A DNA stretch of 64,000 nucleotides from Bombus terrestris. Taxonomy: Eukaryota > Arthropoda > Insecta > Hymenoptera > Apidae. Location: positions 9,657,001 through 9,721,000 of the forward strand of contig NC_063283.1 of NCBI RefSeq assembly GCF_910591885.1, given 5' to 3'. Both the position numbers and the translations under genes were made by a program. The notes under the pieces were generated by a model. That model saw only the letters and a program-made list of their open reading frames with translations, was not told the DNA's origin and made no database searches. Positions 13,501-28,500 of this stretch are shown in pieces (positions within the stretch are counted from its first letter, which is position 1; each line of letters starts with the position of its first letter).

Positions 13501-16500
13501 ATACGCGGCCAACCGTCTCCCCGTGTCCGGTGGAAACGGCCAATCGCGGAAATCCAACGTATCCCCACGGTTTCCTCCTCGCTGTCTACGCTTTGGAGAG
13601 CACCGAGTTTTCTGAACCTGGTCAGGTTCTTCCAAACGTTGCCAGACAGCTTTAGAGTCGTGGATCTAGCGGTCATTCAAACGTCTCGATCCTCGGTGCG
13701 AATCTCCACGAGGATGATCTTCGGTCAGGTAGGACTTGGGTCAACTCGCTACGAGGTCATCCAACGAAAATCACTGGCTATACTTTTCTACCTCTTCGTC
13801 TATTTCAATCTCTTTAACATCTTTTAAGCGTCCCTCTTGTCTGTTCGAGTTTTTTTATACTACCTTTGCTTATCGCATAAATTCGATCTATCGTCGGATA
13901 GAACTTGCGATTCACGGACCAATACGCGCGAAACTTGTACAGATAGTTACATATAGCTGTATAATAGAACATCTAATCGTATCTACTTTTTTGTCTCTTC
14001 GTCTTTTTCAACTTTTTCAATCTTCAACATTCTCTTCTTGTAAATTCAATCTCGATTTAAGCGCAACTCGAAGTCCTGCAATTTCCTCATCCTACAATTA
14101 CGTGTTCTTTTTCTGACTCCCTTATCTGTTTGAATTTTGTTCTAGCAAAAAGTACGCTTGATCCTCGCACAAATCCAATCTGCCAATACTTAGCCGGACT
14201 TTTGTTACCGAAAGGAGAGATCTATCGTTGGTTTAATTGCATCCTCGAGTGATTTATCCCGCGGTTACTGTTTTATCAGGCGCGACCACGCTCTTCCTGA
14301 ACGTTTCCCGTTTGCATAGAATTTTTCTGATCGGTATCGCGATGTCTGTCTGCCCGAGCTAGCGCTAAGGGAGCCCCGGCCCCAGGGCGCTCCACGAACA
14401 CGTTCCCCTTCTCTTTGCATTCCCTTGCACTCTCTCCTTCCCTCTCGTCTGTTCCTTGTGGTTCTTCCGTCAGCTTTCGTCGACCTCGTTACCAAGGTAG
14501 ACGCGCGTCGTCGTCCTCAGCGACTAGCCGGTCTTCGTCCAGGAAGAATTGTTCGATTTCTTCGAAATTTCCCAAAGTTTTCGACAAAAATTATCGAAAT
14601 TGTTACTATTGGTGTTTGTGGTGATCTTTGACACTCGTTTAACGAACGTTTATCTTTTACTTTCTAAATCGAACGAATTTGAATTACTCGGTGGTCGCGA
14701 GAAAGTGAGGTAGATTAGGATCAGCGTGAAAGAAACTGGCGCGAAGGAAGCAACGATTTTCCACGGTACGTGCGAACGTTCTTTTCCTTCTGAAAATTAC
14801 CTCGCATCTTCGCTACTCTTAACGAGAAAATAGCCGGTGTGTTGGTCGAATGATCGCGTGCTGGGACGATCGGAAGAGACCGAAGATCGAGAGATTCCAG
14901 CCAAAAATTGTGAAAGTGAATCGGAAGTCTCCGAATTAGAAAGTCTCGAGGTTTACGAAAGTCCGTCGCTGTTCCCGCTCACCGTGACCATCTTATTATT
15001 CATCGAATTTGCCGATCACGCGAGGCTCGCTTTTTTTCCATTTTTATTCTCGGCGTTCGATCCTCGAGAAAACGAGGAAGATATTAACCTGTAGCTGCAG
15101 GAAGATTTAAGCGTATCGTCGCGAATGCAACATTATACATTTCACTTTTTAAATCATCGTCGTACGTAATTCGATCGTTCAACGACTTGGCACATCTAAT
15201 GTCTTCGTCGTGGCAAAATATTTCCCTGCTTAATAAAAATATTTTCGTACTTTACGTGCACTTTCAAAATTAAACGTAGAGATAGTTAAAAATTAAACGA
15301 CGAGGAATTATTTCGCGCTGTATCGAATTTTAAAATTGCTTTCCCATAAACGACAAGAAATTCGATCATGTTTTTCACTCGTGATCTTTCTATTTATATT
15401 TCTATATATATGAATCATTATAACACTCATTAGTCATCATAACACTCGCGTGACGTTACCGCATCGTCACCAGTCATCATAGTGCTAATTAAGAGATATA
15501 GTCAGTGTCCGGGAAACGTTGGCGCGCGATTTTCCAAAGATCTTTGGCGGTTGCGTTCGGCGTGAACGCCGCGTAATCGTCGGCGGAATCGGGTTTGCGA
15601 GAGTTACGTGACCGTGTAATTACGTGTGTCGGGTCGGAGCGACGCTCGCAACAAAGCATCGCGTCGATCAGCGTCGTCTAATAAGAGGATCGCGATAAAG
15701 TTATCACCGGGGCAGCGGAGAACGCGCCACGATCGTCGTAACTAATTTCACGTCAGGATCTCTTCATTAAGCTCGCCGGGAGCAACCAGAGCAAAAGGAA
15801 TCGCCGAGGTTCGCCTTGCTACTTTCGCTGTTCGCGTAATTAACAATCGTGCGCGATTAAACGCTGCGTTGATCGAGATTGAGATTCGAAGGAGCGGTTT
15901 GCGTGGAACGGAGTATTATCGCGAGGAATTTGTATATGGCCAGTTCTTCGCAAGCCTGGATCGTTTTTAATTTACAAATCGAGATGCTACAGCCTCTTTA
16001 AGAATTATTTATGGGATGTTCGACGAGACAGAAGATGAAGATTTCACAGAGATTTTATCGGATCGGAACGGACAGTTGGTGAAATGATCGCGAGAAATTT
16101 GTACGTTGGATGGGGTTAATAGATCGTACGATTTTAATGTTAACTAATCTCGCATACGTAACAGTGTCTATTTGTTATCTTGGTCTCGTATTGAATATTA
16201 GTTTCCATCTGTTTAGATATCGTTTTTGAAAGTAAAACGCAACGCTTCACGGGCGAATTGCCATATTTAAATCGGTTCTGATAGTTCGACAGAAAAACAA
16301 CTACATACGGGAGACTATTAAACGTAGAATCGTTTGATGTATCTTTCTCTCGTAAAAATTGAAGTGATTTTGTCTTTCTGATTAAAGGATCAATGAAAAG
16401 GAACCGTGGGAACGTTTCAAGCGGCATGAATCGATTAATCATGATGTTTGAAAAGTTGATAAATTATACTCCTATATATCTTTCTTTTAATTAGCAATTC

Positions 16501-19500
16501 GAAATTCGACTATCTGTTTAAAAAAGATTTGTAGTAAATTTAAAAAACAGAAGAAGAGAACGCCGGACAAATCTTACGCACCAGATGTTAATCGTGTGGA
16601 AAGTGCGCGATGTTTACTAACATCTTGTTTAAGATCGCGTTCTGATCTGATCCGCTCGGCTCCATCTATGAATATTTATCAGAGATTTAATTGCTGTACC
16701 GCCAGTCGCGTCAATTAAAACAGGGTTCCTTAAAATCACCATAAAATGTAGCCTTCGTAAATTGCATGATTGGACTGGGACGATTTCCTTATCGATTTAC
16801 CGAGAGGACAGTGGCGAGCTACGGGCGCGAGAACCGGAAATTCATTAGACACAACAACCGCGAACACAAATCGCCGTGAGAAGATCAGCATTGCATTTAA
16901 AACGCTAGTAAATGTGTCGTTTACTTATCTTCGAAACTATGACAGCCACAGTTTATAGAATCTTTCCATCGGGTTCGCTCTATTTCAATTACGTTATTCG
17001 ATAAGCGTACGTCCCGACAGAAGAATATTTGCCACGTAATAACGCGAAGCGTAAACATAAACTTCAAGACGCAAATGCGATCCGTTTCTGATAAAATATC
17101 GTTATCCGACAATCCTTTCTTTCATCGTAAAATACTTTGTTTCCATTCTAATACGCCTACCTCGTTGTTACGTTAATTGTAACATCTCTTCCTAACCAAA
17201 GTATCGTCAAATCGCGTACGAAATAAATTTTACGTTCCAACGAGCTTCTACAGAATGTTTCTCGCAGAGAAGATTTTGTCAATTCTAGCGTTTCTTAAGG
17301 TTCGTGCACCTGTTTCACGATTCGCTTGTTAGACAGTAAAATCGCTCTGTTGCGCGATTCGTATCTAGCCGATCGTTAATATCTAGTTAACTCGAGCATT
17401 CGCTCTTCCTCGACGAGTTTGCTCATTGATCGCGATGCAACGCACATTGCTGCGCGTCGTATACGTCTAAGAGAATACATAAAGAATTGTACGGGAAAAA
17501 AATCTACCACGATATAGCTCCATATATCCTCGTTAGGATTCGTAATAATATTCAAAATTCCAGAGATATCGGCAGGAGCGTCGATACTATCGTCGATCTT
17601 GATAAACTATCTGAAATCGAAGGAAAGCGGTTTCCACGAATGTGCGTGCTGTTACACTTACGCTCGATCCACTTTCCAAGATTAGCTATTTTTCGAGCCT
17701 CGAAATTATACCGAGTGTCGCTTTTCCGCTATGCAAATTAGTAGGCCACTACCGATTAAAATCCGATGCAATTTACTCGATTTTTAGGAGAAAAAGAAGC
17801 TCCTCGATCGCTGCTCGGTTTACGACTATTGATCAGAAATTCGTTTATTTATAAACTTTCGAAAGAATAACAGGATCGAATTACCGCGCGAGTATATATC
17901 AGTATCGTCGGAACATCGTTATTAACGATACTACTTTCGATATTTCGTAACTTTCGAGTTTCTCCCTCCGGATGCGCGTCGATAGAAGACGCACGAAGGA
18001 ACACGCAGGATATCATTAGGGGAACTGTTGGAGCGACATCCTCTAATTTAGCCGAGATTACAGATTACGCGAAGTTTTTATCCGCTGGAGGACGCGTATT
18101 AAGAGAAAACCAAGATGATGCGTGGATAGAGGCAGAAGAAGTTATTATAGTTAACACGATCGTTCTACTCGAATATGGATACAGACGTAGATCTCGATAC
18201 GAATTTCGATACGCGTTCGATTGTGAGCCAATAGGAATTTCATCGGTAACCCTACCGATAAAACAATAAAAATCTGTTTCTGCCTGTTAACACAGAGCGA
18301 AAGCCGAGAGGAAACGATAACAACGAGCACGAGCGTGGTGACCTCGCCGGGCACGAAGGTTGGCACCAAGACGAAGAAGAAGAAGATCGAGGGCGTCGCC
18401 GGTAACGATGCCTCGCCGAATCTCACTCCTCGCACAAAGAAGACCAAAAAGAGCAAGAAGAACGAGCTTGAAAAGGAGAACATTTCTGTGGTGAGTGAAC
18501 GCACCGAAGCGTGTTCCTTAAATTTTCTACAACACCGTACAGCCATTTACAAAGTGTTAAAAAAGAGTGAACGTTTGATAGAAATTTATAACGCGAACTC
18601 TACGCGAACTTTTCCGACAATCCAATAAACTAGCAGTTGTCGTAGATCAGCGAGTCGGCTTTATATCTCGCTCGTACTTTATATTTCCGAGGAAGCAAAT
18701 AACGATAGAATTTCGACCATTGAATTTCGTTTCTTTCATTCGTCTCGTCTAGTTTTTCTTTTTTTTTTTTTTTCTTTTGTTAACACCTTGTGTTAACGAA
18801 TCGCAAACGAGAAGAGTCGTGCGCTCGCGAGCATGTTCTTCCTGCGGACAAGAAAAGGTGCCAGCCGGATGTCGAGACGATCGAATCGAGACCGAGGAAC
18901 CCGCGACTGACGAAGAAACCCGGTAGAAACACATGCTGTGCATGAACCGTTATGTCGTGTTAATTAGCGACGTCGAAGAAGCATCCACGTCGATAGACGA
19001 TGGTCTTGGCAGAAACCGGAAGTGCCTGTTTAATCCTTATTTGCATGCTTCCGATTCCGAGCAATAGTTTCCAGGCTTTTCACTTTAATCGACGCCGAGA
19101 ACGGTACCTCTACTTCTCCATTTACGTTTTCTATTTACGTTTTCCATTTACATTTTTCGCTTGCATCGGTCTATCTTTCCAAGCAACGGCATTCTTAAGA
19201 GGCGAATTTCTTTTTCGAGCATTCGGTAAGAATTTTCCCGTAAGAGCAGCCTTTTCAGTATCCTTTTGTCGCAAGTTTCTGAGATAATTTGATTCGTCCA
19301 CGGAAAAGTTCTCCTGCAAGTCGAAAAACAACTTGCTAGTTGTCCACGGACGAAGAACATGGACTGTCTGGAAAAAAGTTTCGGTAGAGGTTCCTCCTAA
19401 AAGGAAAACTCCTCGGAAGTTGAACATTTCCGGAGATCGATATTTAAAGTTCCGCCTCTTCTTTGCTTTCTGATAAAGTCTGCATTTTTTCCAATAGTTC

Positions 19501-22500
19501 TCGACGCTGACGGGAACTTCTCCAACTATGGAATGTCGAAAGGGGAATACCAAGCCTGATCCTCCTAACCGTCTACGTATAGCAGATAGAAACGATATAA
19601 CGTAGTTTTAAATGAAAGCTTTGACCGACTAATAATTTATATCACACCGTATATAAGTTATATCATATATATCGTAGTTATTATTCGTACGTGTATACGC
19701 TATATTTTGATTTAATAACAATACTCGCATTAGTGAAAATTAATTCGTAATCGTGAAAGGTGCTACGCTTTGGAAAATTGACCTATCTACAAATATCTGA
19801 ACTACTTATCGCATTAGTATTAGGTTGTCCGAAAAGTTTCTTTCGTTTTATAGGGAAATAATAGACGCACAATGTTTTTTCTTTTATACCAATTTATTGA
19901 ATTATGCTCGAACATAATAATAGAAATATAACGAAATAGATCATACCTAATTCGATAAAATAATATAAAATAGAAGTTGTTTCATCATCTCACGAAATGA
20001 AAGAAGCTATTCGAACAATTTAATAAATACGCTGTATCGTTTCTATCTACGATACGATAATGTATAACCGTATTGCATGTACAGTGTGCGCGTGTTTGTC
20101 TGTTTGTTAGAATTCTAACTTGCAAGAGCCGAGCATGCACCCCGGTCCCCGGCAGACGAACCCGGAAACCCTTGATTTCTCCGACGAAGACGATCTATCG
20201 AACGTGAACGTGAAATCTCTGGTAAGTTTCGTCGGCCAGAAACTTAAGACCGTGAAGTCTCAAACACTTTCCACGCGAGCGCGTAAAGTGGCTGCAATTT
20301 TTCCTCGTCGCACAGTCGGTCGCGATCCGGTAAATCGTCCGTGATTGGATTCGATTCAACCCGTGGTTGTCCGTTACACGAAGCACGATCGACGTAAATT
20401 CGCCACGTGGCTCGCGTGTCCCGTTCACGCGACCGGCCAAAGAGGAATTCGTCTCGCGTGCGTCCACTCTTTCTTCGCATCTTTTTTTCTCCTTCGTTCG
20501 GTGATCGTCCGAGCGAGGAAATGCGGTCCCAAGTGGAAAAACCGTAAACTCGACGAGGTATTTTTACGATTTGTTCGAGATCGAGATCGACGTATAGCGA
20601 CGAAGAACGTCTGTTTTTAGAACCGGTCTTAGAAACGGAGACCGTAACTGTCGATCAAATTAAGAAAGTTGAAATATGAAAATTCGTAGTTTAATTTATT
20701 GCCGATACATAGCCGAGGAGCAACAAAGATTAATCTTGTATAAATTTGTCGATAAGTATTTATTCGCATAATAGTACCATTGATTTATTGATCCTATCGA
20801 AAAGTACAAAGAGAACGCTTCGGGCGTTCTCTGATATAGAAACAGCAGAGGTAGAGAAATTGCTAATCAATTCCTTTGTTAAATTGTTACTCATAAATTA
20901 TCCTGCATGTATAGCGAATGTAACGATGTAATCACCCACGAGTATCGTGATATATCGAGGTTTCTCTGCAATGACGATAGTAGAAGTCCGATCGAAATAG
21001 CCCAAGTAGACTATGAATCACCGTATATCCAGTCGCATGCGATTAGCTTTGTACCCTGTGCATTGTATTTTGTGCATGCAGACACAGAATTATGTATCGG
21101 AGGCAACTCGAAACGAGCAAGATCGATGTACGAAGGAAAAGATCGCGACTGGCGTGTCGATCAAACAGTTGGTAAGTATGGAAAAAACCATAATTAAGCC
21201 ACTTACTTTTAGTCTTTCTAATTTTTCGTACGTATCTTCTAATCGACTATTTTATGTCGCGTGATTGACAATTAGCGTCATTTATCAGATTTACTCGTTG
21301 TCACTCTTTTAACGACCGTCTTTTTATATAACGAACGCTTGTTCGCGCGACTGAAACGACAAAAGAAAACCGCTTTAATGGCTGTCGAATTACACTTTGT
21401 CAGTTGTTATTTTGTCACTAACAGTGTCGTAGCTTTGGCGACATCTCGAACATGAGCGACGGCGATCAGACTGCGTACGGGAAAACCAATCACGCCATGG
21501 ACACCGAAGAGGTTTGTATATTTTATCATCTTGCCACCCATTTTCGCATTTCAATTTTCGTTATTTCTAGCTAAGATGTTATAATTGATCCGCAAGAGAC
21601 TATTTTAAGAGGGTAGTTCATCCCTGGCGAGTGGAAATTATAGTTAGATCGCGGATACTTATCGCGCAAATTTCTATGCAAATTTCATTTACAAAATTAA
21701 AACGGTGGCATCTATGTAGAAAATCGTAGAATCTGTTAGATACCACAAACAATAAAATATTATATCGATCGAAATTCTCACGAATGCGTAAATATTCGCA
21801 GTCTAATAGTCGCAAAGTAAATCGAATTCGATATGCGCGATGAACAATTTCAAATAAATTTTCGACTCGCTTCCCGTATTATCTCGCGTATTCTGTGTGA
21901 ACTACTCCCTTAAGTAATATACTTGAAAGAGAGCAGCTTTAACCCTCGACACAGACTCTAATTGCCTAAAAATATTCGCGGCACGTATGGAAAATAACCC
22001 GTTGCCACTTGTCAGGTGTTTCCTTCGCTTTGTTAATCTCCGACTAACGGAACGACGGAAGGCGAGCCTGAACGAGATGGTGTGGGTAATTTGAAAAGAT
22101 GATTCGGTATCCGAGAGAAGAACCTTCGTAGTCGAGGGTTAACAAGCATGTAACGAGAACCCATGGTCAATTTCGCAACGATAGATCGACACAGTTCTTC
22201 ATATTTTTTTCTGTCTTCCCTGAAAAATCGCTATATAGCATCAGACCTTATTTTTGAGTTCTTTTTTTTGGCTGGCCGCGTTGATGGAAAAGTAGAAACG
22301 TTGATTCGGTTCAATTTGCTCTCGAGCTAATTGGAGTTGTTCGCGAGCATGTTGCTCGGCATTCGATGTTTCGTGGTACGACAGAGGAATGACAGCCCTA
22401 TTAACAGTTATTACTGCATGAGCTACTTCGAACTTCCGTTATTTCGCTTCACGATGTGTGGCAATAGGATTAACCGAACGACAAACAAATAATTTATCCT

Positions 22501-25500
22501 GATTATCGTAACAGCATACTAATCGCATAACGAGTGCGAGCTTCGTGACGTTCGTTAAAACCTCTCTGTCTCTTTAATCCTGAAAAACTTTCGTAACATA
22601 TCGTTATCGTGGATGATATTTCGTCTTGGTACGTTTGTATCTCTTTCGGAATGCAATAACATCGAACAGATACGATAACAGGTTTTGTTAGGAGAAAAAT
22701 GGAAAGGTTATCGTTTGGTTAACACCGCAAATAACGTTGCGATGGTATCGTTACAAGATGACAATATCGAAGCAAAACTCTGTCGCATGATAAGATTTCG
22801 GGGTTGAATTTATAAAAATTGGAAAATAGACGGACGAGAAGGTTTTCCGAGATGTTCACGAAACTCGCCACTCCGCGAAACTATCCGCAACTCGCTGCTA
22901 ATCTGACTTCCCATTGACGCTCCCAACGATCGTAGAAAGCAAGGTCGCTGGGTGATCTGCGAGTATGCGAGAAGGGTTACTCGAAGTTCACCAAAGACGC
23001 GCTAGTCTTCACCGGGGTGTCGGTCAAGGCCCTCGTAAGTACCTTTCGTGAACCTGTTGGACGACATCGGGGACTGCTGGAATGTTTCATCTTTGCTATT
23101 CTCGTCGAACAAAAAGAATACAAAGGAGAAAAAGTTAAAAAACGACCTGATACCGCGCACACATATAGAACAATTATCTTCAATTGTTAGAATTTTCGAT
23201 CTATGAAAATCCTCCGCGATAAACGTTCAAATATTTTCATGTGCCGCTATACGATGAGTACAAAGAATAACGTCGCTATAGTCCGACGTTTAATTTTCTT
23301 TTTTACGATTTCGTAATTATAATCTTATCGTAGAATCATCGTATACTCGTCTTGTGCCAAAAATAAGCAACGCGTAGAAAGGATGGATCGAAGAATTTCC
23401 CGAGTGCACGTGAGCGATTCGCTCGAGTACGCCGCGCCGCGCCGCGCCGTCGTCGAAGATACCAAAGCGTTTTGCCGTGCAGTCGGTCGCCGTAACGCCG
23501 CGAATGCTGTCTCTCCATTTAAGGGAGGGCCGGCTTTGATAATAACCTACTACTCATTTGCCCCACTTTGTGCAGCCAGCAATGGCCGAGAATCGAGGTC
23601 TTACGAGTTTTTCGCCGCGTGTATCCGTCGTTTATCGGTTATCCGGTTACGGATTTCGAGACGAGTGACATAATTCCTTGGCATCGTAGCCTCCGCTGCA
23701 CATACTCAGTGAAATCGTCTCAGTTCCGACTCGTTCTATCGCTCTTTCTTTCTTTCTTTTTTTTTAACGAGTACGAAGAAGCCTGTTTTTTAACTTTTTC
23801 ATCGATCTCTATCATCTTTTCTTTTCCTTTTTTTCAATAATTTACGATTATCGGCTACGTAACAGTGCGTATCGACAAAATTGGCGGAGAAACTTTGAAA
23901 TTTCAATTTGCATAGATCCGGCTGGAGAACGGATGAAAAGGACGTATTCGCGTCGTGTCGGAGAAAGCATCGGGCCGGGTCCGTGCCAAAAAGAAAGGCT
24001 ATTCGAGCGAAGCTCAAGCCCGGGAAACAATTCCAGCTGTCTCCGTGGTTCGCCCCTCTCGTTTCTTTTCTTCTTCTCTCTCCTTCGTCCTCTTTTCTTT
24101 CTCTTTGGCGATGCAGCGGTTGGCGACGATTTTGTATCGACCAATTGGCGACCGACAACCTTTTAAGGCGCTTCTCTGCCAATTCGGTCACGTTAGCGCG
24201 TACCCAACGCTGTGGTTTGTTTATCAGTTAACGATTCTCTTGCTCGACTGGAAATTTAGTTAACACAGGCCTGTGGTACGCTAAGATTTCGCCTGCGAGC
24301 TTGCTCAGTCTAATTCCTTCGGTCAACGCTTTTTCTCCAATAGGAGAATATTCTATGGATCTTCTATGTACCGAACGATGCAACGGTAAAGGTAAAAGAA
24401 GAGTTGAAGATCCGATACAAATTTAAAATCTAGCAGCTTGAATGGAGTTTGGTAGATCGCGGTCGTTTTGCGCGTTTTTATATTTTCACAAAGACGATTA
24501 AAAATACGAAACACAGTTGGAGAATCGTTTTACGCGATAAACGCTGCAAAAGGTATCATACTCGAATATTACACGCGATTTGCGAATATCACCTGCGACG
24601 AGTGCATTTCTGTGCTTTCGCGTTTCCTGTGAACGCATAAAAGTCCGCGGTGTAAACGTAAATCAGATCCGTCTCTACGCGTTATAGAATTCTCGCGTCT
24701 TTTCTAACAACATTTTTCAAACGCGAAAATCTATATCTATACGCTACTTTTGTATCGATGTGTGTATACTTGCCTGCTTCCTACCACACTTCAAAAATAA
24801 AATCTTCGAAAGCAAATACAATGTGAAAGATAAAAGAAGGAGACGTCGCGAAAAGCAAAGAAAGAAGCAGAAAGAAAAACAGAAAATATCTTGAAAAGTA
24901 AAGAATTCAAAGAGATAACAATAGGAAGCGTGGTGGAAGGTAAACAGCTGTAGAATATTAGCTCAAGTAATTCGCTTTGCGTCTGGCAAGCAAAAAAAGA
25001 AAGGGGAGAGGGAATTCCAGAGACCGCCAACCGCTGAATCTCTCCAACTCTAGAACGAAGGTAGCGCTTCGAATATTTACCACACGACACTAACCCGCAG
25101 CCCGTGCTGTTTCTTTCTTTTTGTTCGGTGCCTTCCCCGGCCCCGGAATGCATGAAACCTTAATCGAAAACTTACGAAACCGACCTCGGGACAGAGGGCT
25201 TCCTACTGTAGTTTGGCAAACTTAACGAGCGAGGGTAAGGACACGGATCGACCGAAGCTCGAGGTAAGACCCCCGAAACACATAACCACAAATACGGTCG
25301 ATTCGCACCAAGGTTTTATCTATCCTCACTTTTCTTCTTATTCTCCAACGCTTCTCGCTTGCCACGCCGTTCTTCGAACGCAGCTTCACTTCTCAGCATC
25401 CATCTATTATTATTTCTCCGCCAAATGTTTGACAAACAGGTTTTGCTTCTACTTTTGATCATTTCGTTGAACAAGATCGTAGTGCCCCTTACAAATTGCT

Positions 25501-28500
25501 CGAGTCTATCTCGTAATTCGATTGAAACGAAAGTTTTGTTACGTTCGATTTATCATATCAGTTTGTTATTCGACGTAGCGCTAATATGTAGTAGACATTG
25601 TAAAAATTAAATGTTTCTGCGATTTTCGTTTCAATCTGCTGGATCTGCAAACGATTGGACGATTCCTTAGGCTACTTCCACACGGAGATACGTGGGTCGT
25701 GATATGATTCAGATGGCACGTGTATTAGCTCTGGAGGCGTCGAACAACGGAATGCGATTTCGGTTAATCTATGTCACGCTGTATGCTGTATAAATAAACG
25801 TGACAAACAACATTGCGCGGAAGAAAAACACGATTCGATGCCGTCGTAGTTCAATTTTTTTATTGTTCGAATATTTTTTACGGTAACAACGAACAGCAGC
25901 CTCTTGTATTTTACTTTCGTGCCGTAGCTTGTCTCCGTGTGAAACTACCTTTAGTCCTCTCGCTCTGTACCGTTTGGGAAGCTTTTTGGAGCGCACCCAA
26001 CACTCGCACGAAGCGTCCTAGTTTTACCACGTAATAAGAACGTTCATCGTGGGCACGATTTATCTTTGAAAATTTGCATATCCTCTAAATTCGCAGAAAA
26101 CTAAAACTATTCGCATAAAACAAAATGAAATAAAGGAAACTCCGCTTATACTTTTCTCCGATCAGCGAGACACGCTTTCATGCTCACGCTGAACAAGCTT
26201 CGGACTAGATCGAAGCGCGCACACATTCACGAGGTGTTCTCCCTCGACGACAAGACCAGGGCTGAAGGCTTTCGAGCACTTCTCGTTTGACGCTTGCACT
26301 GTTTGTGTTTACAGAAGTCGAGCTTCAATAAATTCGACGCCCTCAGCAAGAAGACGGTGCTGCATGTGCGTTCGATCGACGCGGGCAAAGTGCAACAGCA
26401 GCTGAACGCCGTAAGCTCCCCCGCACTCTCTCTCTCTCTCTCTTTTCCTCTGGATACTTTAACATTGACGTACTTAACCCTTCAGCCGCGAAGAGCGCGT
26501 AAATAGCCTTCCTGTTTCGAGCTGTTGGCGTGGAATCGATCGTTTCAGCTCGTCCACTTTCCCTCTCATAGCCGAGCAAACACAAAGGAGCTGATCGGTC
26601 GAAAAGAAAATCCCGGCTGAAGGATTAACCTTTTAATTATAAAAAGCTACCACTGTCTTCTTCGAAATATTAGTTTGTCACAGGAAGTTACGGCATCCGG
26701 TGCTATTAATATACGAGCACACGCTGACTACATCTTTCTTTCATCTTCGTCTTAAAGGAAGATCTTTATCGTCGGCTTAACCAAAGTGTAGATAATGAAA
26801 GGGATAATATTTAGATCGTACTTGTTAGAAGAGAAGAAAATTTATGGATCTCGTATCGAAAAGTACAAAAGTTTCTTACCGCGAATATCTGTGGCTCAGT
26901 TTACGACACTTTTGAACAAGTACTTGATCTTTAGTTAGTCTCTGTTGGTTTACTCGAATTACTGGAAAATTGTCGCTTTAATAACGCGTAACGACGCGAT
27001 ACGCTTCTCAGAAATGATATAACGCAGAGCATAAAGATGTAAATATCCTCTTTAAAGACTGTGGTATCGCGTTCGAGTTGTCAACTCGTTCCCGCAATCT
27101 GCCAGTTTGCTCGGCTCCGATCGGAGTAATTGGGACAAGGAAAACAGGCCGGTTAAAGGGAACGAGATGATGATACGGGTGAAAAATAAAAGAGCGAGGA
27201 AAAAGTGGAGGATCGGTAAAGGAATAATGGAATTTGACGGCAGGTGGGTCAAAACGGCGACACGAATCCCAATTGCCGTAGCTGCGGCAAGGTCGTCTTC
27301 CAAATGGAACAGACAAAGGCCGAGGGTCTAGTTTGGCACAAGAATTGCTTCCGGTGCGTGCAGTGTAGCAAGCAGCTTAACGTGGACAATTACGAGAGCC
27401 ACGAGAGCACGCTTTACTGTAAGCCACACTTCAAGGAACTCTTCCAACCGAAACCGGTTGAAGAGTCCGACGAGCCTGGTAAGTCGATCACACCACACCG
27501 TTTACGCCACGTTCACCTCAAGCTCTGCTAGTCGTAGGCGGAACTCGCCTTAAAATAGCCTCCGATCTAATCTCCGCGAATCTTTCTCGTCGCTTTGATA
27601 TCACCGCCTTTTCTCGCTCGAAATAGCCACTACGTGAAAATTTCTTTCTTTTTTCTTCTTAATAATACGTACCTCTTTTTTTCGTTACACTCGTGACACG
27701 AACATTGGATTTAGGAATCGTAACAGACAGATCCTTACGATGTGTCGTTGCCGTAGACTTTAAAGATTCGCGAGGTTAACCCTTCAACAGCAAGTAAATA
27801 TACGATACGGTGCTACAAATATCATGCTATATATATAGATAGCTATATTTAAAGAAGAAATATCTAAATTCAGTAATAGATATAACATAAGAATTAACAA
27901 CCACCAAAACTCACTAGTTACTCAGTTACGTGACACGACGGATCAGATCCGCAGGCTAAAAAGACATTACCCTCTAGATTTAAACATTAGATTCAGCTAG
28001 AATCAAACATACGATATTCATTTATTACTCACGTTATGAGAATTGATTGTAAACTACTTCCAAATAAAAAAAAATTTCATATCGTAGGAAAATCACACGG
28101 GAACAATACGAGTCATTTATTCCCAAGTGATTCGTTTTAAATTCTTGGTTACTTTGTTATCGCACTGTCAAAGGATTGAAAGAACAGGGACGAACGAGAT
28201 CTGTTTTTTCAATTTTCCATAGAAAATAACGAAGCGATAGATTACGCGTCGTAAAACAAATAACGATGAGAAAAAAATGGAGGGTTTGCCTTTGGTCGAA
28301 GGAAATACGATCGACGTTACGGACGAATGGGTGAAATAAACTCTCGTATATCGCGCGCAGCACCCAACGCTCAAGTCCCCCTCTTTAACGTAGTCACTGA
28401 AAATTGCTCTCCTTCCCCTCTATTCTCCCGTTCCTCCAGTCGTTTCCTCCCTCTATATAATTACACGTAAATGCAGAGAGATCGTTAATGCAACAAAGAG

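Noticed and set aside
23940..24260. Overlapping plus and minus frames of 77-130 codons
   Set aside because: All frames are open together because of base composition; no phase-compatible acceptor and donor pair.
26166..26290. Open frame starting after CCGATCAG (FMLTLNKLRTRSKRAHIHEV region)
   Set aside because: It needs entry from a phase-1 exon, which no upstream neighbour provides, has no good donor and runs into a stop just before the next real exon.
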